Of a DNA stretch of 64,000 bases, positions 17,631 to 27,200 are shown piece by piece. Source of the stretch: Arcanobacterium pluranimalium. Its GTDB lineage: Bacteria; Actinomycetota; Actinomycetes; Actinomycetales; Actinomycetaceae. The stretch's first letter is position 1. Each line of letters opens with the position of its first letter. Below the pieces are notes generated by a model. It was not told the DNA's origin. It ran no database searches and was given only the letters and a program-made list of their open reading frames with translations. Both the position numbers and the translations under genes were made by a program. The stretch lies in NCBI RefSeq assembly GCF_016907845.1, contig NZ_JAFBCS010000001.1, forward strand, positions 1,736,001 to 1,800,000, given 5' to 3'.

Positions 17631-17667
17631 AAGGGAAAACCCGCGCTTGATGCGCGGGTTTTCCCTT
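17631..17667 (-). terminator. 16-bp perfect hairpin after rpsP-khpA
   Basis: Perfect stem 17631-17646 with 17652-17667 around a five-base loop, 11 bp after the khpA stop. Its 3' arm on the minus strand contains TTTT but no T-run follows; it probably ends the rpsP-khpA transcript. AT-rich sequence between it and rimM (17610-17630) could hold the rimM promoter. Confidence 0.7.
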
Positions 17668-17678
17668 AAGAAAGTATT

Positions 17679-17915
17679 TCAGCGATCAGTTTCGATCACA
17701 TCTACTCGAACAGCGCCATTGGTAGAAAGCGCGTTAACGACGGAACGTAGAGCCTTTGCAGTACGACCGTTGCGTCCAATAACGCGTCCCAGATCCTCAG
17801 GATTCACACGGACTTCAAGCAATTCACCACGACGGTTATTACGAGTTGTAACTTCAACGTCATCGGGATTATCCACGATTCCACGGACCAAATGTTCCAA
17901 GGCTTGTGCGAGCAT
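17679..17915 (-). CDS. khpA: KH-domain RNA-binding protein KhpA
   Basis: Small single-KH protein (YlqC family) that binds RNA, known in other Gram-positives as partner of KhpB. 78 residues; the Gly-x-x-Gly loop is IGRNGRTAKALR, preceded by VNPEDLGRV. Its ATG overlaps the rpsP stop by one base (TAATG-type), the conserved rpsP-khpA pair. Confidence 0.93.
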   Translation of the reverse strand: MLAQALEHLVRGIVDNPDDVEVTTRNNRRGELLEVRVNPEDLGRVIGRNGRTAKALRSVVNALSTNGAVRVDVIETDR

Positions 17916-18382
17916 CAGGCTTCCTCAGACTCTTCAGCGCCAGCTTCTTCAGCTGGTGCTTCTTCGGCTTCTGCAGCTGCTTTTGCTTCAGCTTCTGCCT
18001 TAGCACGAGCTTCTGCCTTAGCTGCACGAATCTTCTCAGCATCGTTCTGAACTGCCTTAACAGCTTCTTCACGAGCCTTTTCAGCGTCGACCTTTTCAAC
18101 AGTCTTCAAGGTTGACTTACCCTCGAGACCCTTGGCGGCCTGCCAGTCACCAGTGATCTTCAGCTGAGCAAGAACTGGCTCTGAAGGCTGTGCGCCAACC
18201 GAAATCCAGTACTGAGCACGCTCAGAGTTGATGTCAATGGTAGATGGCTGTGTATTCGGATTGTAGAAGCCGATCTCTTCAATAACGCGACCATCGCGCT
18301 TCTTGCGAGAATCAACAACAACAACACGGTACATAGCTTCACGGATCTTGCCCATGCGCTTTAAACGAATTTTGACTGCCAC
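17915..18382 (-). CDS. rpsP: 30S ribosomal protein S16 with Ala/Glu/Lys-rich C-terminal extension
   Basis: Small-subunit protein needed for 30S assembly. 155 residues; the first ~90 are the S16 core ([30 protein letters not shown] is the family start, split here: [10 protein letters not shown], then [15 protein letters not shown]). The last ~65 are a charged helix rich in Ala, Glu and Lys ending in a very acidic stretch, as in other actinobacteria. I chose GTG 18382, which gives the canonical Met-Ala-Val-Lys start; a GTG four codons earlier overlaps the AGGAG site itself. Confidence 0.93.
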   Translation of the reverse strand: MAVKIRLKRMGKIREAMYRVVVVDSRKKRDGRVIEEIGFYNPNTQPSTIDINSERAQYWISVGAQPSEPVLAQLKITGDWQAAKGLEGKSTLKTVEKVDAEKAREEAVKAVQNDAEKIRAAKAEARAKAEAEAKAAAEAEEAPAEEAGAEESEEA

Positions 18383-18802
18383 TTGTGCGGTCACTCCTGT
18401 TTCTTTGTTTCATTGGATTATCACTACTCAGCGGTGGGAACACGCATTTCGTAACTCTCCGAACTGAGATTCCGTTAAGATGAGAGGGGCTTAACGTCCT
18501 CTGAGTACAACGTTATATTCTGCCAGAAATTGCGCGAAGATAACAGTTAGAATCTCATTCTTCTCGGTGGTACCGCTCACGCGGAATTATCCGTTCAGAT
18601 CCAATACCCCAAACCGCATTTATTCATCCAAACCCGCGTTCACTTTCATCCAAATTTTTACTTTTACCCAAATTTTTTACCCAAACCCGTGTTCACGCTG
18701 GCGAATATCGTGTTTTCGGCCATCTGAACTGTGGGTAAACAGTCAAAACTAATTGGCTTCCCACATAGTTATTTCACTTTGCACTAGCGCACAATAAAAG
18801 TT
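18383..18802. other. rpsP / CDF transporter divergent spacer
   Basis: 420 bp without a gene. It holds a seven-pair inverted repeat CGTTAAG/CTTAACG (about 18472-18497), a plus-strand segment at about 18566-18590 reading GGTGGTACCGC followed by a small GCGG hairpin that resembles the T-box core, and two imperfect copies of CCAAACCCGYGTTCAC near 18630 and 18680. The rpsP promoter must lie here but I cannot place it. Confidence 0.5.
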
Positions 18803-19780
18803 ATGAACACTGAAACCATTAATCTAGCTAAATTTGCATGGCTCTCAATTGCCGCTGCAATAGTGACCATCGCAATGAAAGTTGCAGCATATATGCTTAC
18901 CGAATCGGTATCGCTGCTCTCGGACGCAATGGAATCGGTGGTCAACCTCGTGGCCGCAATCGTGGCTCTCTACGCCTTAAAACTGGCTGCAAAACCAGCA
19001 GATTCCCGCTATACATTCGGTAGATCAAAAGCGGAATACTTTTCTGCAGCCATCGAAGGTGCCATGATTTTTGGAGCAGCGGCGCTGATACTTTTCGTTT
19101 CAGTACAGCGAATTCTCACCCCAGTACCTCTCGAGAACCTCGGAATCGGCCTTGTAGTTTCGGTATTGACGACTGCCATCAACGGATTTGTTGGCTACTA
19201 CATCTTACAGTCAGGGAAAAAATACTCCTCACCTACCCTTATCGCAGATGGAAAGCACCTCCTCACCGACGTCATCACCACCATTGGCGTGATTTTTGGC
19301 GTGTTCCTCGTCAAAATTACTGGTCTAGAAATCCTCGATCCAATCGTGGCAATCGTCGTTGGCTTCAACATCATCTGGATCGGTATCGGATTGATTCGCA
19401 CCTCTTTGGCTGGCCTCCTCGATGCCACTCTCCCGGCGGAAGAAAATCACGCAATCGTAGAAATCTTGAAATCTTTTCAATCCGACACCGTAAGTTTCCA
19501 CGGGTTACAAACTCGTCAAGCCGGAAGACTGCGTTTTATCCGAGTTGATGTGCAAGTGCCCGGTATCTGGACGGTGCGCGAGGGGCACGACTTCGCTCAT
19601 CAAATCGAAGCAAAGATCGAAGAAAAACTCTCCGATGCATCAGTGACGATACACGTGGAGCCGATTGAAGATCCGGCTTCGTACAATGATATTCCGCAAG
19701 GCTTCGTTCCACTTGATGGCGAGGACGGCTTCGTGCCCGTCAATCTTGAAACAGGTAAGCCGATCACGTTTCAGCAGTGA
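18803..19780 (+). CDS. Cation diffusion facilitator (CDF) family transporter
   Basis: Proton-driven exporter of divalent metals (Zn, Fe, Mn or Co) across the membrane. 325 residues with six hydrophobic segments. Helix 2 carries SLLSDAMESVVN, giving the first metal ligands Asp and Glu; helix 5 carries DGKHLLTDV with His and Asp; the C-terminal cytoplasmic ~100 residues form the dimerisation domain (FHGLQTRQAGRLRFIRVDV). An extra C-terminal stretch of about 30 residues follows the domain. Monocistronic; ends convergent with the amidohydrolase gene eight bases away. Metal specificity not predictable. Confidence 0.9.
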   Translation: MNTETINLAKFAWLSIAAAIVTIAMKVAAYMLTESVSLLSDAMESVVNLVAAIVALYALKLAAKPADSRYTFGRSKAEYFSAAIEGAMIFGAAALILFVSVQRILTPVPLENLGIGLVVSVLTTAINGFVGYYILQSGKKYSSPTLIADGKHLLTDVITTIGVIFGVFLVKITGLEILDPIVAIVVGFNIIWIGIGLIRTSLAGLLDATLPAEENHAIVEILKSFQSDTVSFHGLQTRQAGRLRFIRVDVQVPGIWTVREGHDFAHQIEAKIEEKLSDASVTIHVEPIEDPASYNDIPQGFVPLDGEDGFVPVNLETGKPITFQQ

Positions 19781-19788
19781 GACGCTAC

Positions 19789-20916
19789 TTAGCGATGGGC
19801 CACGATGCGCCCGCCGATGAGCACGTAGCTCGGTGATAAAACGGCACTGATATCCTGCTCTGGGTCTCGGTCATAGACCACAAAATCGGCCACAGCGCCG
19901 TCCTCCCACGAAGTTAATCCCAGACGACGACGCCCACCGTAACTCGCTGCGTCCATAACTACATGTGCTGGAATTCCGTTGCGAACGGCGTCGCACAGCT
20001 CAGTAGGGAGTCCACGTCGATCAACGTCAGCGGATGTATCCGAACCCATGAGGAAATGCGTTTGCGCCTGAACCATCATCGCCAAGTGCTCACGACGCCG
20101 CGCGTCCATATCCAACATACGCCGAGCATACACAGGATATTTTCCAGCATCTGCCGCAAACTCAGGGAATCTGCTGATTTGATTTACGGTTGGCGTGATA
20201 AGCACACCCTGCTCACGTGCTCGCACTAATTGATCCCAATCCATGCCAGTGCCGTGCTCAATACCATCAACACCAGCATCGAGTAAATCATCAATCGTCT
20301 CATGTGCGAAAGTGTGCACGGTGACTTTAGTATTGAGGTCATGAGCTGCGCGCACAGCAGCAATTATCGTCTCGCGCGGCCACAGCGGTTCAAGATCTGA
20401 AAACTCGCCTTTGTCTCGGTTGATCCAATCGCCCACAATTTTTATCCAGCCATTGGCTTTTTCGCACTGCTGACGAACTTGGCGCACAAGATCGTGCGGT
20501 TCAGTATCAATCCCGGCATTGCGAATATAGCGCTTAAATCGCGCAATGTGCTGGCCACAGTAGATAACTCGCGGCTCGGCCTCGGTGCGAATCTGTCCGG
20601 CGTCGCACTGACCCCCACAGTCGCGTATCGCCGTTACACCTAACGCTACGCAAGCTCGAAGACGACGGTGCACTTCGGCGTCGTCAAGAAGCTCAGGAGT
20701 GTACGAAAGCCCCGGATGCGTGTGGGCATCAACGAGACCTGGATAAATGAACCCGGTGATCTCTTTGCTAGAACCCGCGGCCGGCGGAGTATGAGAGATT
20801 TTTCCATCCACCACCCAAATTTGGTCCGTCGTGAAGCCGCGCAGTTGCCCGCTCAGGCGTATGACGCCACAGTCACGGGTTTCACGATCAGGGGTAGTGA
20901 GCTGGTAATTAGTCAT
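19789..20916 (-). CDS. Metal-dependent amidohydrolase family protein
   Basis: Cytoplasmic hydrolase of the imidazolonepropionase/prolidase-like amidohydrolase superfamily. 375 residues. Metal ligands: His-x-His in YPGLVDAHTHPG, a Lys candidate in WIKIVGDW, His in KVTVHTFAHE and GIEHGTG, and Asp in FLMGSDTSADV. The N-terminal beta-sandwich and C-terminal GAVADFVVYDRDPE are standard. Its ATG overlaps the ffh stop by four bases, so it is translationally coupled to ffh, an unusual partner. Substrate unknown. Confidence 0.85.
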   Translation of the reverse strand: MTNYQLTTPDRETRDCGVIRLSGQLRGFTTDQIWVVDGKISHTPPAAGSSKEITGFIYPGLVDAHTHPGLSYTPELLDDAEVHRRLRACVALGVTAIRDCGGQCDAGQIRTEAEPRVIYCGQHIARFKRYIRNAGIDTEPHDLVRQVRQQCEKANGWIKIVGDWINRDKGEFSDLEPLWPRETIIAAVRAAHDLNTKVTVHTFAHETIDDLLDAGVDGIEHGTGMDWDQLVRAREQGVLITPTVNQISRFPEFAADAGKYPVYARRMLDMDARRREHLAMMVQAQTHFLMGSDTSADVDRRGLPTELCDAVRNGIPAHVVMDAASYGGRRRLGLTSWEDGAVADFVVYDRDPEQDISAVLSPSYVLIGGRIVAHR

Positions 20917-22469
20917 CGCAAGAACTTCGACAAAGCTTCCATATCCACATCTTGTGCTGAGCCAGCGGCAGCACCAAATGCGCTACCTTTTGCCGGGCTG
21001 GCAACCTGTTTTTGTGCTTCAAGCTCCTGCTGACGCCGTTTTGCTGGATTTCCCGAACGACCCTTCTTATTGCCAGAGGACTTACCGGTATTCTTCTTAC
21101 GCTGCTTCTTGGTGTAACCACCACCGAAACCGGGCATACCAGGAATACTTGGCATCCCAGGCATACCACCACCGCGCGACATCGCCTGCATCATCTTCTT
21201 CGCCTGCTCGAAGCGATCCATCAGCGAATTGACTTCTTGCACGCTTGTGCCTGAGCCTTTTGCGATACGCTGACGCCGCGAACCATTGAGAATCTTTGGA
21301 TCGTTACGCTCGGCTTTAGTCATGGAACGAACGATTGCAACCTGCCGATCAATATCGCGTTCATCGAGGTTATCGAGCGCATCACGATACTGATTCATGC
21401 CTGGTAACATGCCCATGATCTTCTTCATTGAGCCTAGTTTGCGCATCTGCTCAAGCTGCTCGATGAAATCGTCAAGAGTGAAAGATCCTTGAGCCATTTT
21501 CGCTGCCAAATCTTCAGCTTGGCGCTCTGACCACGTACGCTCAGCCTGCTCAATGAGCGTGAGCAAATCACCCATATCGAGGATGCGCGAAGCCATTCGA
21601 TCTGCGTGGAAGCGTTCAAAGGCATCGAGCTTTTCACCCGTTGAAGCAAAAAGCACTGGCATACCGGTCACGCCACGCACCGAGAGCGCCGCACCACCGC
21701 GGGCATCGCCGTCGAGCTTGGACAATACCACGCCTGTGAAGCCCACGCCGTCGCGGAAAGCAATAGAGGTATTGACGGCGTCTTGACCAATCATTGCATC
21801 AAGCACGAAGAGGATTTCATGCGGATTGACGGCATCGCGAATATCGCGAGCTTGCTGCATCATCTCTTCGTCGATACCGAGACGACCAGCGGTATCAACC
21901 ACGATCACGTTGAAGTTATTCTCTTGAGCATACCGCAGCGAATCGCGCGCAACTTTGACTGGATCGCCAACGCCGTTTCCTGGTTCAGGAGCATAGACGC
22001 TCACACCTGCGCGTTCACCTACTACTTGCAGCTGATTAACTGCATTTGGACGCTGTAGATCCGAAGCTACGAGAAGTGGTTTCTTACCGTTTTCACGCAA
22101 CCAACGTCCAAGCTTTCCAGCCAAGGTGGTCTTTCCAGCACCCTGCAGACCTGCCAGCATAATGATCGTCGGCCCTGCGCTTGCCCAGTTAAGATCGCGG
22201 CTCTCCCCGCCCAAGACTTCAATGAGCTCGTCATTGACGATCTTGACTACCTGCTGAGCCGGATTCAGAGCCTGTGAAACCGCTGCTCCTGTTGCTTTTT
22301 CGCGCACCGCAGCAGTAAAAGAGCGAACCACTGGCAATGCGACGTCCGCATCAAGCAAGGCACGCCGAATATCGCCAATGACGTTCTCGACGTCTTGCTC
22401 AGTAAGCTTGCCGTGCTTTCGCAGGTTACGAAGTGAGCCAGTTATACGATCTGAAAGAGAATTAAGCAT
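20913..22469 (-). CDS. ffh: Signal recognition particle protein Ffh
   Basis: GTPase that binds 4.5S RNA and signal sequences for co-translational targeting. 518 residues: N domain, G domain with GLQGAGKTTLAGKL, VDTAGRLGIDEEMM and KLDGDARGGAALS, then the Met-rich M domain (MKKIMGMLPGMNQY; DRFEQAKKMMQAMS). The Gly/Met/Pro-rich plus Lys-rich tail continues about 85 residues past the M domain, as in related actinobacteria. An SRP RNA gene is not in this window. Confidence 0.97.
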   Translation of the reverse strand: MLNSLSDRITGSLRNLRKHGKLTEQDVENVIGDIRRALLDADVALPVVRSFTAAVREKATGAAVSQALNPAQQVVKIVNDELIEVLGGESRDLNWASAGPTIIMLAGLQGAGKTTLAGKLGRWLRENGKKPLLVASDLQRPNAVNQLQVVGERAGVSVYAPEPGNGVGDPVKVARDSLRYAQENNFNVIVVDTAGRLGIDEEMMQQARDIRDAVNPHEILFVLDAMIGQDAVNTSIAFRDGVGFTGVVLSKLDGDARGGAALSVRGVTGMPVLFASTGEKLDAFERFHADRMASRILDMGDLLTLIEQAERTWSERQAEDLAAKMAQGSFTLDDFIEQLEQMRKLGSMKKIMGMLPGMNQYRDALDNLDERDIDRQVAIVRSMTKAERNDPKILNGSRRQRIAKGSGTSVQEVNSLMDRFEQAKKMMQAMSRGGGMPGMPSIPGMPGFGGGYTKKQRKKNTGKSSGNKKGRSGNPAKRRQQELEAQKQVASPAKGSAFGAAAGSAQDVDMEALSKFLR

Positions 22470-22591
22470 TCACATACCTTGGTCTGAAATCTGCAATGAA
22501 CTGTCTGTCATTCTATGTCACCGCTGGGTCAGAAACGAATCTGATAGCGCAAAATTGATCTCGTAGTGATCAAGCAAATCTGCACTATACG

Positions 22592-23734
22592 TCACGAAAG
22601 CAAAGAATCCACAAAGGCTTGGGCATCGAAAGGTGCAAGATCGTCCGCACCCTCGCCAAGGCCAATAAACTTCACCGGCACTCCCAGTTCTCGTTGCACC
22701 GAAATGACGATTCCACCTTTGGCCGTGCCATCAAGTTTCGACAGCACAATTCCAGTAATGCCTGTCACTTCAGCAAATACCTGTGCTTGACGCAGTCCGT
22801 TCTGCCCGGTGGTCGCGTCAAGAACCAGCAGTACTTCGCGAACCGGAGCGTTCTTTTCCATCACGCGCTTGATTTTGCCCAGCTCGTCCATCAGACCAGC
22901 TTTGTTTTGCAAACGTCCAGCGGTATCTACAATGACGACGTCGCTGCCGCAGTTTACGCCCTCGCGTACCGCTTCGAATGCCACAGACGCCGGGTCAGCA
23001 CCAACTTGTTCTGAACGCACAACGTCCACACCAATCCGATCACCCCACGTTTGTAACTGATCGGCAGCGGCAGCGCGGAATGTATCTGCTGCACCGAGCA
23101 CGACGGAATAATCTTGAGCTACGAGCAGTCGAGCGAGCTTTCCAGTGGTTGTGGTCTTTCCAGTTCCATTCACGCCCACCATGAGGATGGACGCTGGAAT
23201 CTTCTTCCCATCAGCATCCGTTTGTGGGGTGATGTCGAGCTCGCGAGATTTCTCTATCGATACGAGATTAATTAACTCAGCTCGCAGTACGTCTTTAATA
23301 ACGACCGGATCTGAAGTGTTACGAATCTTAGCTTCTTGCTTGAGTTTCTCGATCAAATACGTTGTTGATTCGAGACCAACATCAGCCATGAGCAGTGTTT
23401 CTTCGATTTCTTCCCAGTCAGAAGCAGACAGATCTGAACGCGACAACACAGCCAGCAAAGCTTGGCCAAGCCCACCTGAGCGTGCAAGCCGGGAGCGCAA
23501 ACGCTCCATTCGCGAAGGTACTGACTCAGGTTTTTCCACCGAAAGCGGAGGAATATCTTCAATAACCTCGGCGTCTTCAATCGCCGAGTCTTCGAGGGTC
23601 TTAGCTTTCTCCCAAGGAAGTTCCGTTTTCTCGCCACTTATTTGCGATGAACGAGATTTCTTGATGAGTACAGCGCTGGCACCGCCAACTGCTACAAGGC
23701 CAATAAGAATATAAATGATCAGTTCTAAAGTCAC
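22592..23734 (-). CDS. ftsY: Signal recognition particle receptor FtsY
   Basis: Membrane receptor GTPase for the SRP-ribosome complex. 380 residues, beginning with a transmembrane anchor (ELIIYILIGLVAVGGASAVLI), then an acidic linker and NG domain: GVNGTGKTTTTGKLA, AADTFRAAAADQL, VDTAGRLQNK, KLDGTAKGG. Located 120 bp upstream of ffh on the same strand, the two arms of the same pathway. Confidence 0.96.
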   Translation of the reverse strand: MTLELIIYILIGLVAVGGASAVLIKKSRSSQISGEKTELPWEKAKTLEDSAIEDAEVIEDIPPLSVEKPESVPSRMERLRSRLARSGGLGQALLAVLSRSDLSASDWEEIEETLLMADVGLESTTYLIEKLKQEAKIRNTSDPVVIKDVLRAELINLVSIEKSRELDITPQTDADGKKIPASILMVGVNGTGKTTTTGKLARLLVAQDYSVVLGAADTFRAAAADQLQTWGDRIGVDVVRSEQVGADPASVAFEAVREGVNCGSDVVIVDTAGRLQNKAGLMDELGKIKRVMEKNAPVREVLLVLDATTGQNGLRQAQVFAEVTGITGIVLSKLDGTAKGGIVISVQRELGVPVKFIGLGEGADDLAPFDAQAFVDSLLS

Positions 23735-23794
23735 ACTTCTAGTGTGTCGCTTTGCTCTTGAAAAGGCAAGAAAAGAACTAATGAAAAGAACTAA

Positions 23795-24172
23795 TTACTT
23801 TGAGGGAGCATCAGAGGAGGAAACACTTGAAAACACTTTGCGTCCTTTATCAAGCGCTTTTTCTGATCCCGAGATTATCGACTGAACGGTTTCCGATTCA
23901 GCGATACCTAGAACTCGTTCGTTGAGCTGATCGAAGCTGACGTAGCCATCTCCCTCAGCTTCTTTAAATGTTGAAAATACTTCGCTAATCGACGTCTCTT
24001 GCGTCTTTACGTCAAAAGCATCGAGATCAAGCTCGTCATTTCGCCAATCCGTCACAGAGTCCTCAAGAATTTTGCGCGCATTGAGATTTTTGCGGCCAAA
24101 TCCAAGCAGGTACATGACGAACAGCACAGAAATGCATGCAGCAACAGCGAAGAGCAAAGCAGTAATCAACAC
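23795..24172 (-). CDS. Hypothetical single-pass membrane protein between smc and ftsY
   Basis: I do not recognise this 125-residue protein. It starts with one transmembrane helix (ALLFAVAACISVLFVMYLLGF), followed by Arg/Lys, so the remaining ~100 residues are likely cytoplasmic. That part is acidic, predicted mostly helical, and ends in a Ser-rich tail. It lies 60 bp upstream of ftsY and 101 bp downstream of smc in the same direction, so it may share their transcript. A role in SRP targeting or chromosome segregation would be guesswork. Confidence 0.7.
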   Translation of the reverse strand: MLITALLFAVAACISVLFVMYLLGFGRKNLNARKILEDSVTDWRNDELDLDAFDVKTQETSISEVFSTFKEAEGDGYVSFDQLNERVLGIAESETVQSIISGSEKALDKGRKVFSSVSSSDAPSK

Positions 24173-24273
24173 ACTATATTTCTATCGATTACAGTTTCAA
24201 AAATCCACTATGAGCAGCACAGTGTTGGTCACAATATAGGCGTTCTCGTCTCACTTCCAATAAGTGAAAGCCG

Positions 24274-27200
24274 CTATTGTGGCACAACATCCTTCAGGCG
24301 CTGTGAAATCACTGTAGTAACACCCTGCTCTTTCATAGCGACGCCGTATAAAGCATCAGCAATTTCCATCGTCCGTTTTTGATGAGTGATCACCAAAAGC
24401 TGAGAACTTTCTTGCAGCTCTTTGAATATATCGAGCAACCGCGAGAGATTTACATCGTCCAGTGCAGCCTCGACTTCATCCATCACATAAAACGGCGATG
24501 GACGAGCCTTAAAAATTGCCACCAAGAAAGCAACAGCGGTGAGCGAACGCTCTCCTCCGGAAAGAAGCGACAGCCGCTTAACTCGCTTACCAGGCGGGCG
24601 CGCTTCAATTTCGATGCCCGTCGTCAAAACCGATTGTGGATCAGTGAGCACAAGCCTGCCCTCGCCACCTGGAAAAAGCCGCGCAAATGTGGAGGAAAAC
24701 TCGCGTTCTACATCGGCAAAAGCGGCGGTCATAACCTCATCAACGCGAGCATCAATATCGCGCACGATCTTCAAGAGATCATCGCGAGATTTGCGCAGAT
24801 CTTGGAGCTGCTCAGTGAGATATTTTTGCCGCTCTTCGAGAGCCGCATGTTCTTCTAAAGCCAAAGGGTTGATCTTGCCCAAACGAGCCAGATCCCGCTC
24901 GGCGCGCGCCAAACGTTTTTCTTGCTGCTCACGCACAAAAGGTTGGTCTACGCCGTCGGAATCTTTCCACATTAGGTGCGGGCCAAATTCCTCAATGAGG
25001 ACGCGAACTTCCATTCCTAAATCGTCAATCGCCTTGGCAGCCAACTGTTCAAATTTCAAGGTGAGCTCAGCAATTACCATATCTTGACGGTGCTGTAGAT
25101 CGTTGAGTTGGCGCTCTTGAGCTTGAAGATCGTCCAGACGACGGCGCGCGGCGCTCAGCTCCGAGTCCCGCTCCGAACGGGAAGCTTCCGCTTCTTGACG
25201 CTGTGCCGTAACTTTTTCTAGGAGCTCTTGGCTGCGCTGCAGAGCAGAAAGTGAATGGTCGCCCACCTTCTGTGCAATCTTAGCCAGCTGTTGACGGCGC
25301 ACGGCAGCACGTTCTTCTTGCGCGATCCTCGCTTCTACAGCTTGCGCAGAATTTTCTAAAGCCTCGGATTTACCGGCAATTGCGCGTAGCCGTTCCTCGC
25401 GTGTGCGCAACATCAATCGCGCTTCGGTCTCGGTAGCACGCGCGCTCACTGTTTGAGTATGCGCTTCAGTACGTTGAGAATTTAGCTCCTGAACTCGCGC
25501 TTCAATATCAGTTGGTTCGGCGCCAACTAATTCTTGTTGTTTGCGGATCCGCTCACACTCCTCGTTGCGCGCTTCGAGCTCAACACCAATTTTGGTGTCT
25601 CGCGCCACGTTGCGCTCAACTTCGTCTTGCGCGGCTTTCAACGATTGGCGCAATACACCCAATTGCGCAGTAACAGCGGCGAGCTGAGAATCTCGCGCAT
25701 TGAGCTGCGAACTCACCGAATCGAATTCCTCTTTTGCACGCACATGAGCGGTCAGACTCTTATCGAGACGCTCTTGCGCACGCTGCAACTCTTCGTTCGC
25801 TTTCGCTGCTTGGGCGACGGCGTCGTCGTACGTAGCTTGCCGAGCGAGAATCGCACCTTGGTTTACTTCCCCTCCCCAAGCATGCTGAGCAGTCAATACA
25901 TCACCGAGCAGAGTGGCCACACGCGGCGCACCTAGTTCAAGCAAAGCTTTCGCCGTCACCAAATCGACGCACAGTACGGTACCAGCGAGTATGCCGGTCA
26001 CGACGTCGGCCACGGGAGAATTCGGGTCGATCACAGATGTGGCCAAACACGCCGTATCCTGGGCAAATCCAGAGTCTTTCAAAGCTCGTTCAGCAATATG
26101 TTCGGCGTCTGTGGTCAAGGGCGCAGTGTGGGTGATGAGCAGTTCTAAGTGACCAGCCTGGGCTTCGCGTGCCGCACGCAGAGCGTCAACGGCGTCTGCA
26201 ATGGAATCGACTACCGCGCCTCCGGCCACTCCCGCCAACGCTGCCTCCACTGCGGCTTCCCAACCTGCCAATATGCGCACCTTATCGCGCACTAAGCCGC
26301 GTATGCCGTTTCGGTAGGTATCGTGCGCCCACGCAGTCGCGTCTTCGGGCGCCAATGAAAGTGCGAGCGTGGCCGCTTTAGTTTTCCACTCCACAGCCAA
26401 AGATTTTGCCTCGTTGAGAGCCAGGCGGGCTGCCTCGACTGCATCATCGGCTTCTTGCAGCTCACGAGCGACTTCCTCGTGCGCAATCGAGAGAGTATCG
26501 TCGCCATCGGTATGCGCAACAATATCTTGTTCCAATAAGGAAACTTGCGCCAGCGCGTCGTCGGAACGCTTCTGAGCAGCTTGAATCGCAGCCTGAACTC
26601 GCTGACGTTCATTAGTTAGAGCCTCGACCCGCGACTGCGCAGTAGATAGCTGCCCGCTGAGCCGCGCCGCGTTCTCTCGGCGATCTGCTAAAGTGCGATT
26701 TATGTGGAGCAGCTCAGCATCGATGCCCCGTTCAAAATGCTCTGCTTTTTCCCGCTGTGAAATGGCTTCCCGCAAGGACTCTTCGGCCTTACTAACTTCC
26801 TTCGTGAATTCTTCTTCCTGCTCACGGGCTTGAGCAGCTCGTTCGCGGATATGCTCGGGAGATTCTCCCCGGTTAATCTGAGCCGATGGGGTGCTGAGCG
26901 AACGATGACGTTCATTCGCTAGCTGCGACAACGATCGAAAACGCTCCACAAGAGAATTGAGCCGTTGCCATTGCTCAGTCAATCCAGCAATATGAGGATT
27001 GGCTTCATCTGCTGCCTGCTGGAGTCGGGAAATATCTTTTTTGCACGCGAGCAGTTTCTCGGCGAGTTCTTGTTTTTGCTGTTCAAGGATACCGTCGTCG
27101 GAAGTTTGCGCAGTTAAACGGGCTTGTGCTTGGGCTGCGTCGTCGGCGAGAAGCCGTGCTCGCGCATCGAAAACGTCACGCTGAATTACCTGAGCACGAC

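Noticed and set aside
23795-24172. EF-hand calcium-binding loop in the small membrane protein (GDGYVSFDQ)
   Set aside because: First and last ligand positions are wrong and no partner loop is present.
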